Shown: piece by piece, positions 26,548-35,435 of the stretch
Layout of the letters: every line of letters starts with the position of its first letter
Numbering within the stretch: position 1 is the first letter of the stretch
NCBI RefSeq assembly: GCF_018424695.1
Contig: NZ_QTNQ01000001.1
Coordinates: 186,001-250,000 of the forward strand
DNA from: Vannielia litorea
GTDB lineage: Bacteria; Pseudomonadota; Alphaproteobacteria; Rhodobacterales; Rhodobacteraceae
Direction of reading: 5' to 3'
Length of the DNA: 64,000 nucleotides
The notes under the pieces: model-generated
Database searches by the model: none
Told to the model about the DNA's origin: nothing
Seen by the model: only the letters and a program-made list of their open reading frames with translations
Made by a program: the position numbers and the translations under genes

Positions 26548-27360
26548 TCAACTCAGCCAGCGTTTGCGGCGGCTGTAGTGTTTGACATTGTGAAAATCGG
26601 TGGCCTCCCCGCCGCCGAGATAAAACTCCTGAATATCGGAGTTGGATTTGAGCGCCTCGGCCGTGCCGTGCATGACAACGCGGCCGTTTTCGATCAGATA
26701 GCCTTCGGAAACGATCTCCAGTGCGGCCAGGGCATTCTGTTCCACCAGCAAAACGGACATGCCCGCCTCCTGATTGATCTTTTGCAGGATGCCAAAGATC
26801 TCTTCGACCAGGAACGGGGCAAGGCCAAGACTTGGTTCATCCAGCATCAGTAGTTTCGGCTGGGTCACCAGGGCTCTGCCGATGGCGAGCATCTGTTGCT
26901 CGCCACCCGACAAATAGCCTGCTTGCGAATTGCGGCGCTCGGCAAGCCGTGGGAAATAGGCGTAGATTTTCTCCTTTTCCGCATTCAGCGCCGACCGGGA
27001 CATGCCGCGTGGCGCGGCGGCGGTCAGGTTCTCGTCCGGCGTCAGATGTTCAAAGACCCGTCGCCCTTCGATGACGTGACAGATGCCCATCTCGACGCGC
27101 TTCTGGGCAAGCATCTCGGTGATGTCCGTTCCCTGGAACATCACTTCGCCCCGGCTGATACGTCCGCGCTCGGCCTTCAGTAGACCGCTGATCGCTTTCA
27201 GCGTGGTGCTTTTCCCCGCGCCGTTCGAGCCCAGCAGCGCGATCATCGCGCCCGTTGGCACCTGGACTGAAACACCTTTGATCGCCAGCATTACATTGTC
27301 ATACAGCACCTCGACACTGTTCATGGACAGGATGGGCTGGGCCTCAGCTTTTTCTTGCAT
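26548..27360 (-). CDS. livF: Branched-chain-type ABC transporter ATPase LivF
   Basis: A 270-residue ATPase. Three in-frame ATGs lie at 27375 (overlapping the livM stop), 27366 and 27360; GAGGG has 8-base spacing to the last, which is chosen. Walker A is GSNGAGKST, the signature SGGEQQ, and Walker B leads into LDEPSLGLAP. The C-terminal tail KHYSRRKRWLS matches that of the first LivF. Together with LivG it drives the import complex from the cytoplasm. The open frame continues far upstream out of phase with livM, which is a chance open frame. Confidence 0.92.
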   Translation of the reverse strand: MQEKAEAQPILSMNSVEVLYDNVMLAIKGVSVQVPTGAMIALLGSNGAGKSTTLKAISGLLKAERGRISRGEVMFQGTDITEMLAQKRVEMGICHVIEGRRVFEHLTPDENLTAAAPRGMSRSALNAEKEKIYAYFPRLAERRNSQAGYLSGGEQQMLAIGRALVTQPKLLMLDEPSLGLAPFLVEEIFGILQKINQEAGMSVLLVEQNALAALEIVSEGYLIENGRVVMHGTAEALKSNSDIQEFYLGGGEATDFHNVKHYSRRKRWLS

Positions 27361-27371
27361 CGACATTTCCC

Positions 27372-28445
27372 TCATTTCTTGAACTGATCGAAGGGCCAGA
27401 CCATCAGGTAGTCCCTGATGTTGCCGTAGAGTTTCCCCAGACCAAGCGGTTCGATCAGAAGGATAACGACGATCAGCGCGCCATAGACCGCGTTCGGGAT
27501 ATGGGCGAGCGTTTCGATGTTCACTTGCATGCCCAGCCCTTCGCTTATCGAAACGACAAGACCGTTCACAAGCCCGGGAACCAGCAGGATCAGGGCAACA
27601 CCGAAATAGGATCCGATGATGCTGCCAAGCCCGCCAACGATCACCATCGCAAGAACCTGGATCGAAACGGCAACCGAGAACTGCTCTGGCGCGGCAAGAA
27701 AGAAGAAGGTGGCAACAAGCAACGCACCGCTGACGCCGGCGATAAACGACGATGTCGCGAAGGCCAGGATCTTGTAGTAGAAGCTGTTCACACCCAGGAT
27801 CGCGGCGGCAAAATCCTTTTCCCGCACGGCGACCAGGGCACGTCCAAGCCCGGAGCGCTTGAGGTTGAGCATGAAGATCGTGACCAACACACACCATCCA
27901 AAAGCGACATAGTAATACCCGGTATCCGACGTGATGTCCTGCCCGAGCAGCGCAAGTGTCGGCGATTGCAGCGATGCGTGCGAGCCCCCTGAGATCATTG
28001 GCGAATGGGTCAGAACCCAATCCATCACAAACTGCATCGCAAGAGTCGTGAGGGCGAGGTAGAGACCCTTGACCCGCAATGCGGCAAAGGCGAACAGGCT
28101 GCCAATCACGGATGACATCAGCCCGCCGATGATCAGGGCAAATTCCCACGGCACCCCAAATCGAGCGGCGTGGATCGCCGAGTACGCCCCGACCGCCATC
28201 ACCGCGGCATAGCCCAGGTGCAGCTGCCCAGCCCAACCTGTCACCAGGTTCAGCCCGAGTGCGGCTGCCGTCCAGATCAGCCACGGGAGCATGTAACCGT
28301 TCAGGTAGAGCGAAGGTATGATGAATGGCGCAGCAAGGCCCAACAGGAGGATGAACGCGGCCAGGTTCCGGTCGGCAGGGACCTTGAAGATACGGCTGTC
28401 CGAGACATAGTTCGCGTGATGGACGCCGGAAAGTCTGTAAAACAT
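27372..28445 (-). CDS. livM: Branched-chain-type ABC transporter permease LivM
   Basis: A 357-residue inner-membrane permease with about nine hydrophobic segments. GLNLVTGWAGQLHLGYAAVMAVGAY is the LivM motif, GSIIGSYFGVALILLVP the conserved late segment, and EPLGLGK the end. A roughly 30-residue hydrophilic N-terminus precedes the first helix. It lies 3 bases after livH and overlaps or abuts livF. With LivH it forms the channel. Confidence 0.93.
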   Translation of the reverse strand: MFYRLSGVHHANYVSDSRIFKVPADRNLAAFILLLGLAAPFIIPSLYLNGYMLPWLIWTAAALGLNLVTGWAGQLHLGYAAVMAVGAYSAIHAARFGVPWEFALIIGGLMSSVIGSLFAFAALRVKGLYLALTTLAMQFVMDWVLTHSPMISGGSHASLQSPTLALLGQDITSDTGYYYVAFGWCVLVTIFMLNLKRSGLGRALVAVREKDFAAAILGVNSFYYKILAFATSSFIAGVSGALLVATFFFLAAPEQFSVAVSIQVLAMVIVGGLGSIIGSYFGVALILLVPGLVNGLVVSISEGLGMQVNIETLAHIPNAVYGALIVVILLIEPLGLGKLYGNIRDYLMVWPFDQFKK

Positions 28446-28448
28446 GCC

Positions 28449-29336
28449 TTACACCCTTTCGATGTCGTGACGGCCGAACAGACCGTGCGGGCGGATCATC
28501 ACCGTAAGAATGAGCACGGCGGCGACGATAAGCTCGCGGCTCCCGCCTCCGACCAGCGGATCGAGGAAATCGGCGCCGACGTTTTCGACCACGCCCAGAA
28601 TGATGCCCGCGACCACGGCGCCAAGGATGGAATCGAGACCGCCAAGAACGGCCACCGTCAGCCCTTTGAGCAGCAACAGCGACAGCGCCTGATCGACACC
28701 CTGGATTTCGCCCCAGATCACACCTGCCGCCACGGCCACCACAGACGCCAGCGCCCAGGATAGCCCGACACCGCGCTCGACCGAGACACCAACCGACCAC
28801 GACGCCATGTAATCATCCGCGATCGCCCGCAGCTTGATCCCGGTGCGGGTCCGGAAGAACAGCATGAACGCGACGAACAGAGCCAGCGCGACGCCTGCAC
28901 CGACAAGATGGATGCGGCTAACGAAGATGTCGCCCAGGAACAGCGGCTCATAGCTGACGCCCAGTTCCATCGAACGCGACGTCCCGCCCCAGATTGCAAG
29001 CGTTGTGCCCCGCAGGAAAATATCGAGGCCAAGTGTCAGCATCAGGATCATGACGACCGGGCGTCCGGCAAGACGCCGCAGCGCCACCCGCTCGATGCCA
29101 AAACCCAGGCCGAACATGATGACCGCAGCCAGCGGAATGGCCAGCCACAAAGGCAGACCCGCATCGTACGACAGGGCAAGAACCACGTAGGCCCCCACCA
29201 TCGTCAGCCCGCCCTGCGCCAGATTGGGCACCGAGGACGCCTTGTAGATCAGCACAAGTCCAATGGCGAACAGCGAATACAACAGGCCCGTCAGGGCCCC
29301 GTTGATCGCAAGCTCGGCTAGAAATATCCAGTCCAT
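28449..29336 (-). CDS. livH: Branched-chain-type ABC transporter permease LivH
   Basis: A 295-residue permease with about eight membrane segments. GALTGLLYSLFAIGLVLIYK near the start and LNLAQGG-like PNLAQGGLTMVGAY are typical of LivH, as is GGLDSILGAVVAGIILGVVE near the end. The ATG directly follows the TAA of the acyl-CoA synthetase gene, so translation is coupled. Its pairing with an acyl-CoA ligase in one operon suggests uptake and immediate CoA activation of the ligand. Confidence 0.93.
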   Translation of the reverse strand: MDWIFLAELAINGALTGLLYSLFAIGLVLIYKASSVPNLAQGGLTMVGAYVVLALSYDAGLPLWLAIPLAAVIMFGLGFGIERVALRRLAGRPVVMILMLTLGLDIFLRGTTLAIWGGTSRSMELGVSYEPLFLGDIFVSRIHLVGAGVALALFVAFMLFFRTRTGIKLRAIADDYMASWSVGVSVERGVGLSWALASVVAVAAGVIWGEIQGVDQALSLLLLKGLTVAVLGGLDSILGAVVAGIILGVVENVGADFLDPLVGGGSRELIVAAVLILTVMIRPHGLFGRHDIERV

Positions 29337-31256
29337 TTATACCTCCCTGACGGGAAGGATTCTTTCAACCTTCCCTACTTCCCCGGTCTCGTAAGTCACC
29401 TGCGCGCTTACATGGACCTCTTTTGAACCGTCGTAGAGTGCCGCGATCACGTCAGCGTAGCGTTCCTGAACGACCTTGCGCCGCAGTTTTCGGGTTCGCG
29501 TGATCTCGCCATCGTCGGGGTCGAACTCTTTCGGCAGACTGACAAAGCGCTTCAGGCGCAATGGTTTGGTGACGGCCTTGTTGACCCGCTCAAACGCCTC
29601 GCCCAGCAATGCCGCGACCTCTTCGCGCTGCGACAGATCGGCATAAGACACATAAGGCACGCCATTCACCTCGGCCCAGTGCCCCACAGCCTCGAAATCC
29701 ACACAGACCATCGCCGTCAATTCATCAAGGCCCGCGCCGATCACCGCCGCGTCCTTGATATACGGGCTGAATTTCAGCCGGTTCTCGATGTAGTTTGGCA
29801 CATAACGTTCACCGCCAGCCGTATGCATGACCTCGGAGACACGGCCCAAAACGACGAGGTGGCCGTCATCCTCCAGATAACCGGCATCGCCCGTATGCAG
29901 CCAGCCGTCCGCAAGGGCCTCGGCGGTCGCTTCGGGCTTGTTGAAGTAGCCTTCAAACACGCTGTCCGAACGCACCAGGATCTCGCCGTCCTCGGCGATG
30001 CTCAGCTCGACACCCGGCGCGGGTTTGCCAACGGTATGCAGCCGCACCTCGCCCGGTGCCTGGATCGCATTGATCGCGCTGTTTTCGGTCTGACCGTAGA
30101 GCTGGCGCAGCTTGATCCCCAGGGCGCGGTAGAACACAAACGTGTCTTCACCGATCGCTTCGCCGCCGGTGAAGGCGTTCTTCAGACGGCTCATGCCGAA
30201 CTGGTCTTTGATCGGACCGAACACGATCGCCTCGCCCAGCAAGCGGCCCAAAGGCTCCAGTGCGCCGCCGCTCTTGCCATTCAGCTTGGCCGTCTCGGCC
30301 GCAACGGCCCGGTCCATGAAGAAATGGTACAGCCATTTCTTGAGAGGGGTCGAATTTTCGATGCCGACCTGGATTGTCGTCAGCATCTGGTCCCAGCTTC
30401 TTGGCGCCGCCAGATAGAAGGTCGGCGCAATCTCACGCATGTCGCGGATCACCGTTTCCTGCCGCTCGGGCACGTTCACTGTGAACCTCAGCAGCAACGC
30501 CGCCGCGACGGTAATGGCGTAATCCCCCACCCAGGCCATGGGCAGATAGGCAAGCACATCCTCGTTTTTGTCAAAGGCCCCCGCCGCATGGCCGTTGCGG
30601 GCCGCGGCAAGCACGTTTTTTTGGCTTAGAACGATCCCTTTGGGCGCGCCCGTGGTGCCGGACGAATGCATGAAGATCGCCGGATCGCCAGGCTTTGCCC
30701 GCTGCAAAAGCGCGTCACGCAACCCCGGTGCTTCGTTCAGGTCGTGCAGACCAACCTCGATCAGGTGATCCCAGGACATCAGGCCTTCGACCTCATAGAA
30801 CCCAAGGCCGCGCGTTTCATCATAGATGATGTGGTCGATGCCTTTCGCGCCGGCGTCCTTCAGTTCAAGGATCTTGTCGACCTGTTCCTGATCCTCGGCG
30901 ATGGCCGCGACAATCTCGACTTCGCCGAGAAAGTGCTGGAGTTCCGCAAGCGTCGCGCCCGCATAGGCAGGCATTGCATAGGCCCCCAGCAATGAGACGG
31001 CCAGCATCCCGCCATACAGACGTGCCCGGTTGTCGCCCAGAATAAGCACGGCTTTGCCCGGCTCTACACCGATCTTCTCCAGCCCGGCGGCACAGGCAAG
31101 CACCTCTTCGGCATACTCCGCCCAGGTGGTTTCCTTCCAGATCCCGCGTTCCTTTTCACGAAGCGCGATTTCGCTTCCGTGGCGCGACGCGTTATGCGCC
31201 AGCAAGGCACCGATCGTATCGCCGTCCGAAGACTGGTTCTTCGTAAAATCAGTCAT
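29337..31256 (-). CDS. Long-chain-type AMP-forming acyl-CoA synthetase
   Basis: A 639-residue ANL-family ligase of the large FadD15-like type. The phosphate loop is HSSGTTGAPKG, the adenine region YGQTEN, and HTGDAGYLEDDG with GRVSE precede the C-terminal domain; the late KLRRK segment is in the flexible end. GGAGGGTCGC precedes the ATG, which lies inside the end of livG. It converts a carboxylate plus ATP and CoA into acyl-CoA in the cytoplasm. Genes of this type next to LivG/LivH are common in CoA islands and suggest vectorial acylation, an inference. Confidence 0.9.
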   Translation of the reverse strand: MTDFTKNQSSDGDTIGALLAHNASRHGSEIALREKERGIWKETTWAEYAEEVLACAAGLEKIGVEPGKAVLILGDNRARLYGGMLAVSLLGAYAMPAYAGATLAELQHFLGEVEIVAAIAEDQEQVDKILELKDAGAKGIDHIIYDETRGLGFYEVEGLMSWDHLIEVGLHDLNEAPGLRDALLQRAKPGDPAIFMHSSGTTGAPKGIVLSQKNVLAAARNGHAAGAFDKNEDVLAYLPMAWVGDYAITVAAALLLRFTVNVPERQETVIRDMREIAPTFYLAAPRSWDQMLTTIQVGIENSTPLKKWLYHFFMDRAVAAETAKLNGKSGGALEPLGRLLGEAIVFGPIKDQFGMSRLKNAFTGGEAIGEDTFVFYRALGIKLRQLYGQTENSAINAIQAPGEVRLHTVGKPAPGVELSIAEDGEILVRSDSVFEGYFNKPEATAEALADGWLHTGDAGYLEDDGHLVVLGRVSEVMHTAGGERYVPNYIENRLKFSPYIKDAAVIGAGLDELTAMVCVDFEAVGHWAEVNGVPYVSYADLSQREEVAALLGEAFERVNKAVTKPLRLKRFVSLPKEFDPDDGEITRTRKLRRKVVQERYADVIAALYDGSKEVHVSAQVTYETGEVGKVERILPVREV

Positions 31257-32055
31257 GCGACCCTCCGATATATGCCTCGACGACCCGCGGGTCCTTTACG
31301 ACTTCTTTCGGAATGCCGCTGGCGATCATTTCGCCATAGTTCAGGGCCAGCATCCGGTCACAAATGCCGGTAATGACATCCATATGGTGCTCGATCAGCA
31401 GGACGCTGACGCCCCGTTCGGCACGGGCATCCAGAATGAAGCGGGACATATACCCCTTCTCTTCCTGGTTCATGCCTGCCATCGGCTCATCCAGAATCAG
31501 CATTTCCGGTTCTGCCACCAATGCCCGCGCCAGCTCGACCCGTTTTTTCAACCCGATCGGAAGACCATCGACCAACTCATGCCGGATGCTCTCGAGTTGT
31601 AGAAACTCGATCACCTCTTCGACGATCTTGCGGTTCTCGATCTCTTCGCGCTGTGCGGCCCACCAATAAAGCGCGGTGCGCAAGACGCCCGGCTTCATGT
31701 GGATGTGCCGCCCGAGCAGAATGTTGTCCAGCACGCTCATCCCGTTGAACAGGGCAAGGTTCTGGAACGTCCGGGCAACCCCGAGTTTGGCAACCTTATG
31801 AGGCGCCGTGCCCGTGATGTCCTCCCCCCCCAGCCGGACAGTGCCAACATTTGGTGGGTAAAACCCGGTGATTGCGTTGGTCAGTGTTGTCTTGCCACTG
31901 CCATTCGGGCCGACAAGTCCGAAAATTTCGCCCTGGCGAATAGTAAGATCCACACCGGTGACAGCGACGATGCCGCCAAACCGGCGTTCGATCCCGCTGC
32001 ATTCCAGTATCGTCCCGTCACCGGCACCAATTGCTGTTTTGCTCTTCGTCGTCAT
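31249..32055 (-). CDS. livG: Branched-chain-type ABC transporter ATPase LivG
   Basis: A 268-residue ATPase. Walker A is GPNGSGKTT, Walker B leads into LDEPMAGMN, and the LivG-typical VARTFQNLALF and EHHMDVI are present. The ABC signature LSGGQ is replaced by LPIGLKKRVELARAL; this form is known in LivG proteins linked to acyl-CoA ligase genes. Its stop lies inside the start of the ligase gene (8-base overlap). It is preceded by an SDR gene 38 bases upstream. Confidence 0.92.
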   Translation of the reverse strand: MTTKSKTAIGAGDGTILECSGIERRFGGIVAVTGVDLTIRQGEIFGLVGPNGSGKTTLTNAITGFYPPNVGTVRLGGEDITGTAPHKVAKLGVARTFQNLALFNGMSVLDNILLGRHIHMKPGVLRTALYWWAAQREEIENRKIVEEVIEFLQLESIRHELVDGLPIGLKKRVELARALVAEPEMLILDEPMAGMNQEEKGYMSRFILDARAERGVSVLLIEHHMDVITGICDRMLALNYGEMIASGIPKEVVKDPRVVEAYIGGSHD

Positions 32056-32093
32056 TTAAGTCCCATTGTCCCCACTTAGGTTCATGGCTTTCA

Positions 32094-32948
32094 TCAGGAA
32101 ATCCGGAAGTAGTCCGGTCGCCCCGTTGGCCATGGATCCCCCCACAATTGTTGCCCGCCGTCGATGTTCAGAACTTCGCCGGTTACAAATTTTCCTGAAT
32201 TGGCCGCCATATAGACAACGCCTTCTGCGACATCCCATTCATCTCCGGCATGCCGCATCGGATTGGAGTCCTGAAAGGTCGCAGAGCCCTCGGCTGGGTA
32301 GTTCCCGAAACCGTTGCTTTCGCAGCACCCCGGTGCCACGCAGTTCACGCGGATATCATGCGGTGCCCATTCTACCGCCACCGACTTGGACAGGTAAATC
32401 ACCCCTGCGCGGGCCGCACAGGTATGCGCGATCCCGGGCATGCCGCGCCAGATATCGGCCACGATGTTCACGATGGAGCCCGGCTGCTTGTTCTCGACCC
32501 AGTGGCGCGCCATGGCTTGCATCATCCACCAGGTGCCGTTGAGGTTGGTGTCAATGACCGCGTTCCAGCCGTTCGGGCTGAAGTCCAGCGCCGCCTGGGG
32601 GAACTGGCCCCCGGCATTGTTCACCAGCACGTCGATCGAGCCGAATTCCTGATTTGTCCCGGCGATAAACTCCCCAACCTGTTCGGGGTCGCGGATGGTC
32701 ATCGGCATCGCGAAGACCTTCGCGCCCAGGCTTTCGAGGAATGCCTTGGCCGAAGCCAGCTTTTCCTCGTTGCGTCCATTGATCGCCAAGTTGGCACCCA
32801 GTTTGGCGAACAGGGCCGCAATTGCCAGCCCCAAACCGCCACCTGCTCCGGTGACAACGACGGTTTTGCCTGCGAACAGGTCGCCAGCATATACAGTCGA
32901 GCGTGTTGCGAGGTCTTCTTTCGAAGACCCGAACTGCGTCTCACTCAT
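32094..32948 (-). CDS. SDR family enoyl-CoA reductase-like protein (PECR/DECR type)
   Basis: A 284-residue Rossmann protein; ATG 32948 follows GGAGGAGGCGTC, so the in-frame codon 15 bases upstream is not used. TGAGGGLGLAIA and NNAGGQFP are present. The YxxxK pair is missing: the region reads HTCAARAGVIYLSKSVAVEWA, very like peroxisomal trans-2-enoyl-CoA reductase, where GAARAGV replaces YxxxK. Reduction of an enoyl- or dienoyl-CoA is thus more likely than alcohol oxidation. It is the first gene of the long transporter operon, with an operator 42 bases upstream. Confidence 0.82.
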   Translation of the reverse strand: MSETQFGSSKEDLATRSTVYAGDLFAGKTVVVTGAGGGLGLAIAALFAKLGANLAINGRNEEKLASAKAFLESLGAKVFAMPMTIRDPEQVGEFIAGTNQEFGSIDVLVNNAGGQFPQAALDFSPNGWNAVIDTNLNGTWWMMQAMARHWVENKQPGSIVNIVADIWRGMPGIAHTCAARAGVIYLSKSVAVEWAPHDIRVNCVAPGCCESNGFGNYPAEGSATFQDSNPMRHAGDEWDVAEGVVYMAANSGKFVTGEVLNIDGGQQLWGDPWPTGRPDYFRIS

Positions 32949-32989
32949 GACGCCTCCTCCCATTCCCCATTCAGGGCAGTTGATGCAAA

Positions 32990-33005
32990 TCTAACGCGTG
33001 TTAGA
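32990..33005. promoter_or_regulatory. Palindromic operator, copy 3
   Basis: TCTAACGCGTGTTAGA, 6-bp perfect arms, upstream of the SDR-livGHMF operon and downstream of the ACAD gene ending at 33055. It is the only gap over 100 bases in this stretch, so a promoter is likely here. Confidence 0.65.
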
Positions 33006-33054
33006 AAAAATATCAAGAAAACATTTCGCAGGTGTTACCGCCCGTCCCCTCCGT

Positions 33055-34221
33055 TCAGTAAGACTTTGGAAGCCCAAGAGCTTTTTCTGCTATGAACGAC
33101 AAAAGCATCTGTGGCGTCACCGGTACTATTCGGAACAGCAGCGCCTCGCGCACCAGCCGCTCCACATGATATTCCTTGGCGTATCCGAATCCGCCAAACG
33201 TCATCTGCGCGACTTCGGTCGCTTCGACCGCGGCGTCTGCCGCCAATAGCTTGGCCGCGTTCGCCTCGACTCCGCAGGGCTCTCCGGCGTCGTAAAGGGC
33301 GGCGGCGTGCATCACCATGAGGTTGGCGGCCTCCACCTGCGCCCACGCCTTGGCCAGCGGATGCTGAACGCCCTGATTCTGGCCGATTGGCCGGTCGAAA
33401 ACCACCCGTTCCCTGGCATATTGCACCGCGCGCGCCAGAGCGTTGCGGGCGATGCCGATGCACTCGCCGGCCACAAGGATGCGCTCAGGGTTCAGCCCGT
33501 GCAGAATCTGCCGAAAGCCCTTGCCCTCTTCTCCGATCAGGTCTTCAGCAGGTATCGGCAGCCCGTCGATGAAGACCTCGTTCGAATCGACCGCCTTGCG
33601 CCCCATCTTCTCGATCTCTCGAACATCAACGAAATCGCGGTTGAGATCGGTATAGAACAGACTCAGACCATCGGTCGGGCTGGTCACATCCTCAAGACGC
33701 GTTGTTCTCGCCAGAAGCAGCATCTTGTCCGCCACCTGCGCTGTTGAAATCCAGACCTTCTGCCCATGCACGACATACCTGTCCCCCTGCTGCACCGCCA
33801 TCGTCTTCAACTTGGTGGTGTCCAGCCCGGTTGTTGGCTCGGTCACGGCGAAACAGGCCTTTTCATCACCCGCGATTAGGGGGGGCAACATGCGCGCGCG
33901 CTGTTCATCAGTCCCGAACTTCACCACCGGGTTGAGCCCGAAAATGTTCATGTGGATGGTCGAGGCCCCGCTCGCGCCAGCCCCGGACTCGGCAATCGCC
34001 TGCATCATGATCGTCGCTTCAGTGATCCCCAGGTCGGCGCCGCCGACCGCTTCAGGCATGGCGATGCCAAGCCAACCGCCATCGGCCATTGCCCTGTGCA
34101 AATCATGCGGAAAACCACCGTTGCGATCCCGGTCCAGCCAGTAGTCATCGTCGAATTGTGCACAAATCCGCAGAATATGGTCCCGGATTTCCTGTTGGTC
34201 GGTGGTCATTCTAAATGTCAT
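33055..34221 (-). CDS. Acyl-CoA dehydrogenase, LCAD type
   Basis: A 388-residue ACAD. AVTEPTTGLD, GQKVWISTAQVADK and the Glu in GLNPERILVAG (LCAD-type base) are seen. The end is unusual: FRIVPVTPQMLLSFIAEKALGLPKSY instead of the common GGTNEIQ loop, as in a subgroup of AcdA-like dehydrogenases. The ATG overlaps the stop of the CaiB gene upstream (ATGA), after AAGGGGACGCC. A CoA-transferase and its dehydrogenase made together suggests consecutive steps on the same acyl group. Confidence 0.87.
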   Translation of the reverse strand: MTFRMTTDQQEIRDHILRICAQFDDDYWLDRDRNGGFPHDLHRAMADGGWLGIAMPEAVGGADLGITEATIMMQAIAESGAGASGASTIHMNIFGLNPVVKFGTDEQRARMLPPLIAGDEKACFAVTEPTTGLDTTKLKTMAVQQGDRYVVHGQKVWISTAQVADKMLLLARTTRLEDVTSPTDGLSLFYTDLNRDFVDVREIEKMGRKAVDSNEVFIDGLPIPAEDLIGEEGKGFRQILHGLNPERILVAGECIGIARNALARAVQYARERVVFDRPIGQNQGVQHPLAKAWAQVEAANLMVMHAAALYDAGEPCGVEANAAKLLAADAAVEATEVAQMTFGGFGYAKEYHVERLVREALLFRIVPVTPQMLLSFIAEKALGLPKSY

Positions 34222-35429
34222 GGCGTCCCCTTGCCTTCCAGTCTCACGAGTCCTGCCTCACAAAGGTCAGAGATCTGCTCATCATCGAGGCCAAGATCGT
34301 TTAGAATACTTCGGCTGTCTGCGCCGGGCGATCTTCCCAGCCAGCGAAGTTCACCGGGCGTCGCGCTTAGATGCGGGATCGGACCGATGACTTGGGTCTG
34401 CTCGCCGTCGACCGATACGATGTTCCCGCGATGGCGTATCTGCTCATTGGTCGTGATCTCCTCGACGCTAAACACCCGAGAGGCAACCGCATCATGTCGG
34501 GCGAATACAGCCGTAACTTCTTCAGCGGTGTGCTGCGTGACGAAATCATTGATCGCGTCAAAGACCACCGCCATGTGCTGCGACATCTCGCCGAGTGTCT
34601 CGAACCGCGGGTCATCGGCCAAAGAGTCCCCTCCGACCGCCCGCAACAGGCGTTGCGCTGTTTCCGCGCTACCTGCCGAGACGGTCAGCCAAACCCCATC
34701 AGACGTGCGGAACATGCCCCCCGGCGCAAAGTCCATCGGCTGGCGCAGCCCGTTGCGCCGCGGCGAAAGGTTAGCACCCGTCAACGCGGGAACAGGATAG
34801 TCCATCAATCGAAGCAGCGCTTCGAATACCGCCAGATCGACAACCTGACCCCGTGCTATCCCCTTTTCGCGGGCGAACAGCGCAATCATGATTCCCAATG
34901 CGCCCATCAGACCTGTCGTGCTGTCGGCCGCCGGAAATCCGGGGTGCATCGGCGGCCCGTCGGGGAAACCAGTCAGATAGGCCAGACCGCTCATAGCCTC
35001 AGCCGCGCGCCCGAAAGCCGGCACGTCGCGCATCGGGCCATCCTGACCGTAACCCGATACACGCAGAATAACCAGATCCGGGTTCCATTCATGCAGGGTT
35101 TCAGGCCCGACACCCGCACGTTCAAGCACGCCTGGCCGGAAATTTTCAACAAGTACGTCGGCGCTTTCAACCAGTCTGCGCAGGATGTCCCGGCCTTCGC
35201 CCGACTTCCAGTCTAGGCTCAGAATTTTTTTGTTGCGGCCCAGAGTTTTCCACCAAACGCCAACCCCGTCCCCGGCCCTTGGTCCGAGATCGCGCATCAT
35301 GTCCGTCCGGTTGGGTGCCTCAATCTTGATGACGTCTGCCCCAAAATCAGAAAGCAGCGAGGTCGAGAGTGGTCCAGCAATAACATGACCGAGCTCGATG
35401 ATTTTCAGCTGATGAAGTGGGGAGGTCAT
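34218..35429 (-). CDS. Family III CoA-transferase (CaiB/BaiF)
   Basis: A 403-residue protein with GPLSTSLLSDFGADVIKIE, GRNKKILSLDWK, VSGYGQDGP and the candidate catalytic Asp in FPAADSTTGL. The GHD racemase motif is absent, so CoA transfer is expected. It begins only 6 bases from the edge of a 42-bp palindrome that contains the island operator, and has no obvious Shine-Dalgarno, so repressor binding would directly cover the start region. It is translationally coupled to the ACAD gene downstream. Confidence 0.87.
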   Translation of the reverse strand: MTSPLHQLKIIELGHVIAGPLSTSLLSDFGADVIKIEAPNRTDMMRDLGPRAGDGVGVWWKTLGRNKKILSLDWKSGEGRDILRRLVESADVLVENFRPGVLERAGVGPETLHEWNPDLVILRVSGYGQDGPMRDVPAFGRAAEAMSGLAYLTGFPDGPPMHPGFPAADSTTGLMGALGIMIALFAREKGIARGQVVDLAVFEALLRLMDYPVPALTGANLSPRRNGLRQPMDFAPGGMFRTSDGVWLTVSAGSAETAQRLLRAVGGDSLADDPRFETLGEMSQHMAVVFDAINDFVTQHTAEEVTAVFARHDAVASRVFSVEEITTNEQIRHRGNIVSVDGEQTQVIGPIPHLSATPGELRWLGRSPGADSRSILNDLGLDDEQISDLCEAGLVRLEGKGTP

Positions 35430-35435
35430 ATGGTC

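Noticed and set aside
26548-28800. A 750-codon open frame that could be read as one fused LivF protein
   Set aside because: Only the last 270 codons match LivF; the upstream part is antisense-free read-through in a different frame over livM, which has its own clear sequence.
31249-32055. LivG ABC signature mutation as loss of function
   Set aside because: LPxGLxKRVELARAL is a known variant of LivG proteins near acyl-CoA ligases; other motifs are intact.
1-35429. Assigning the island to steroid or bile-acid degradation
   Set aside because: Side-chain type genes are present, but no ring-degradation gene is visible in the window, so the substrate stays open.
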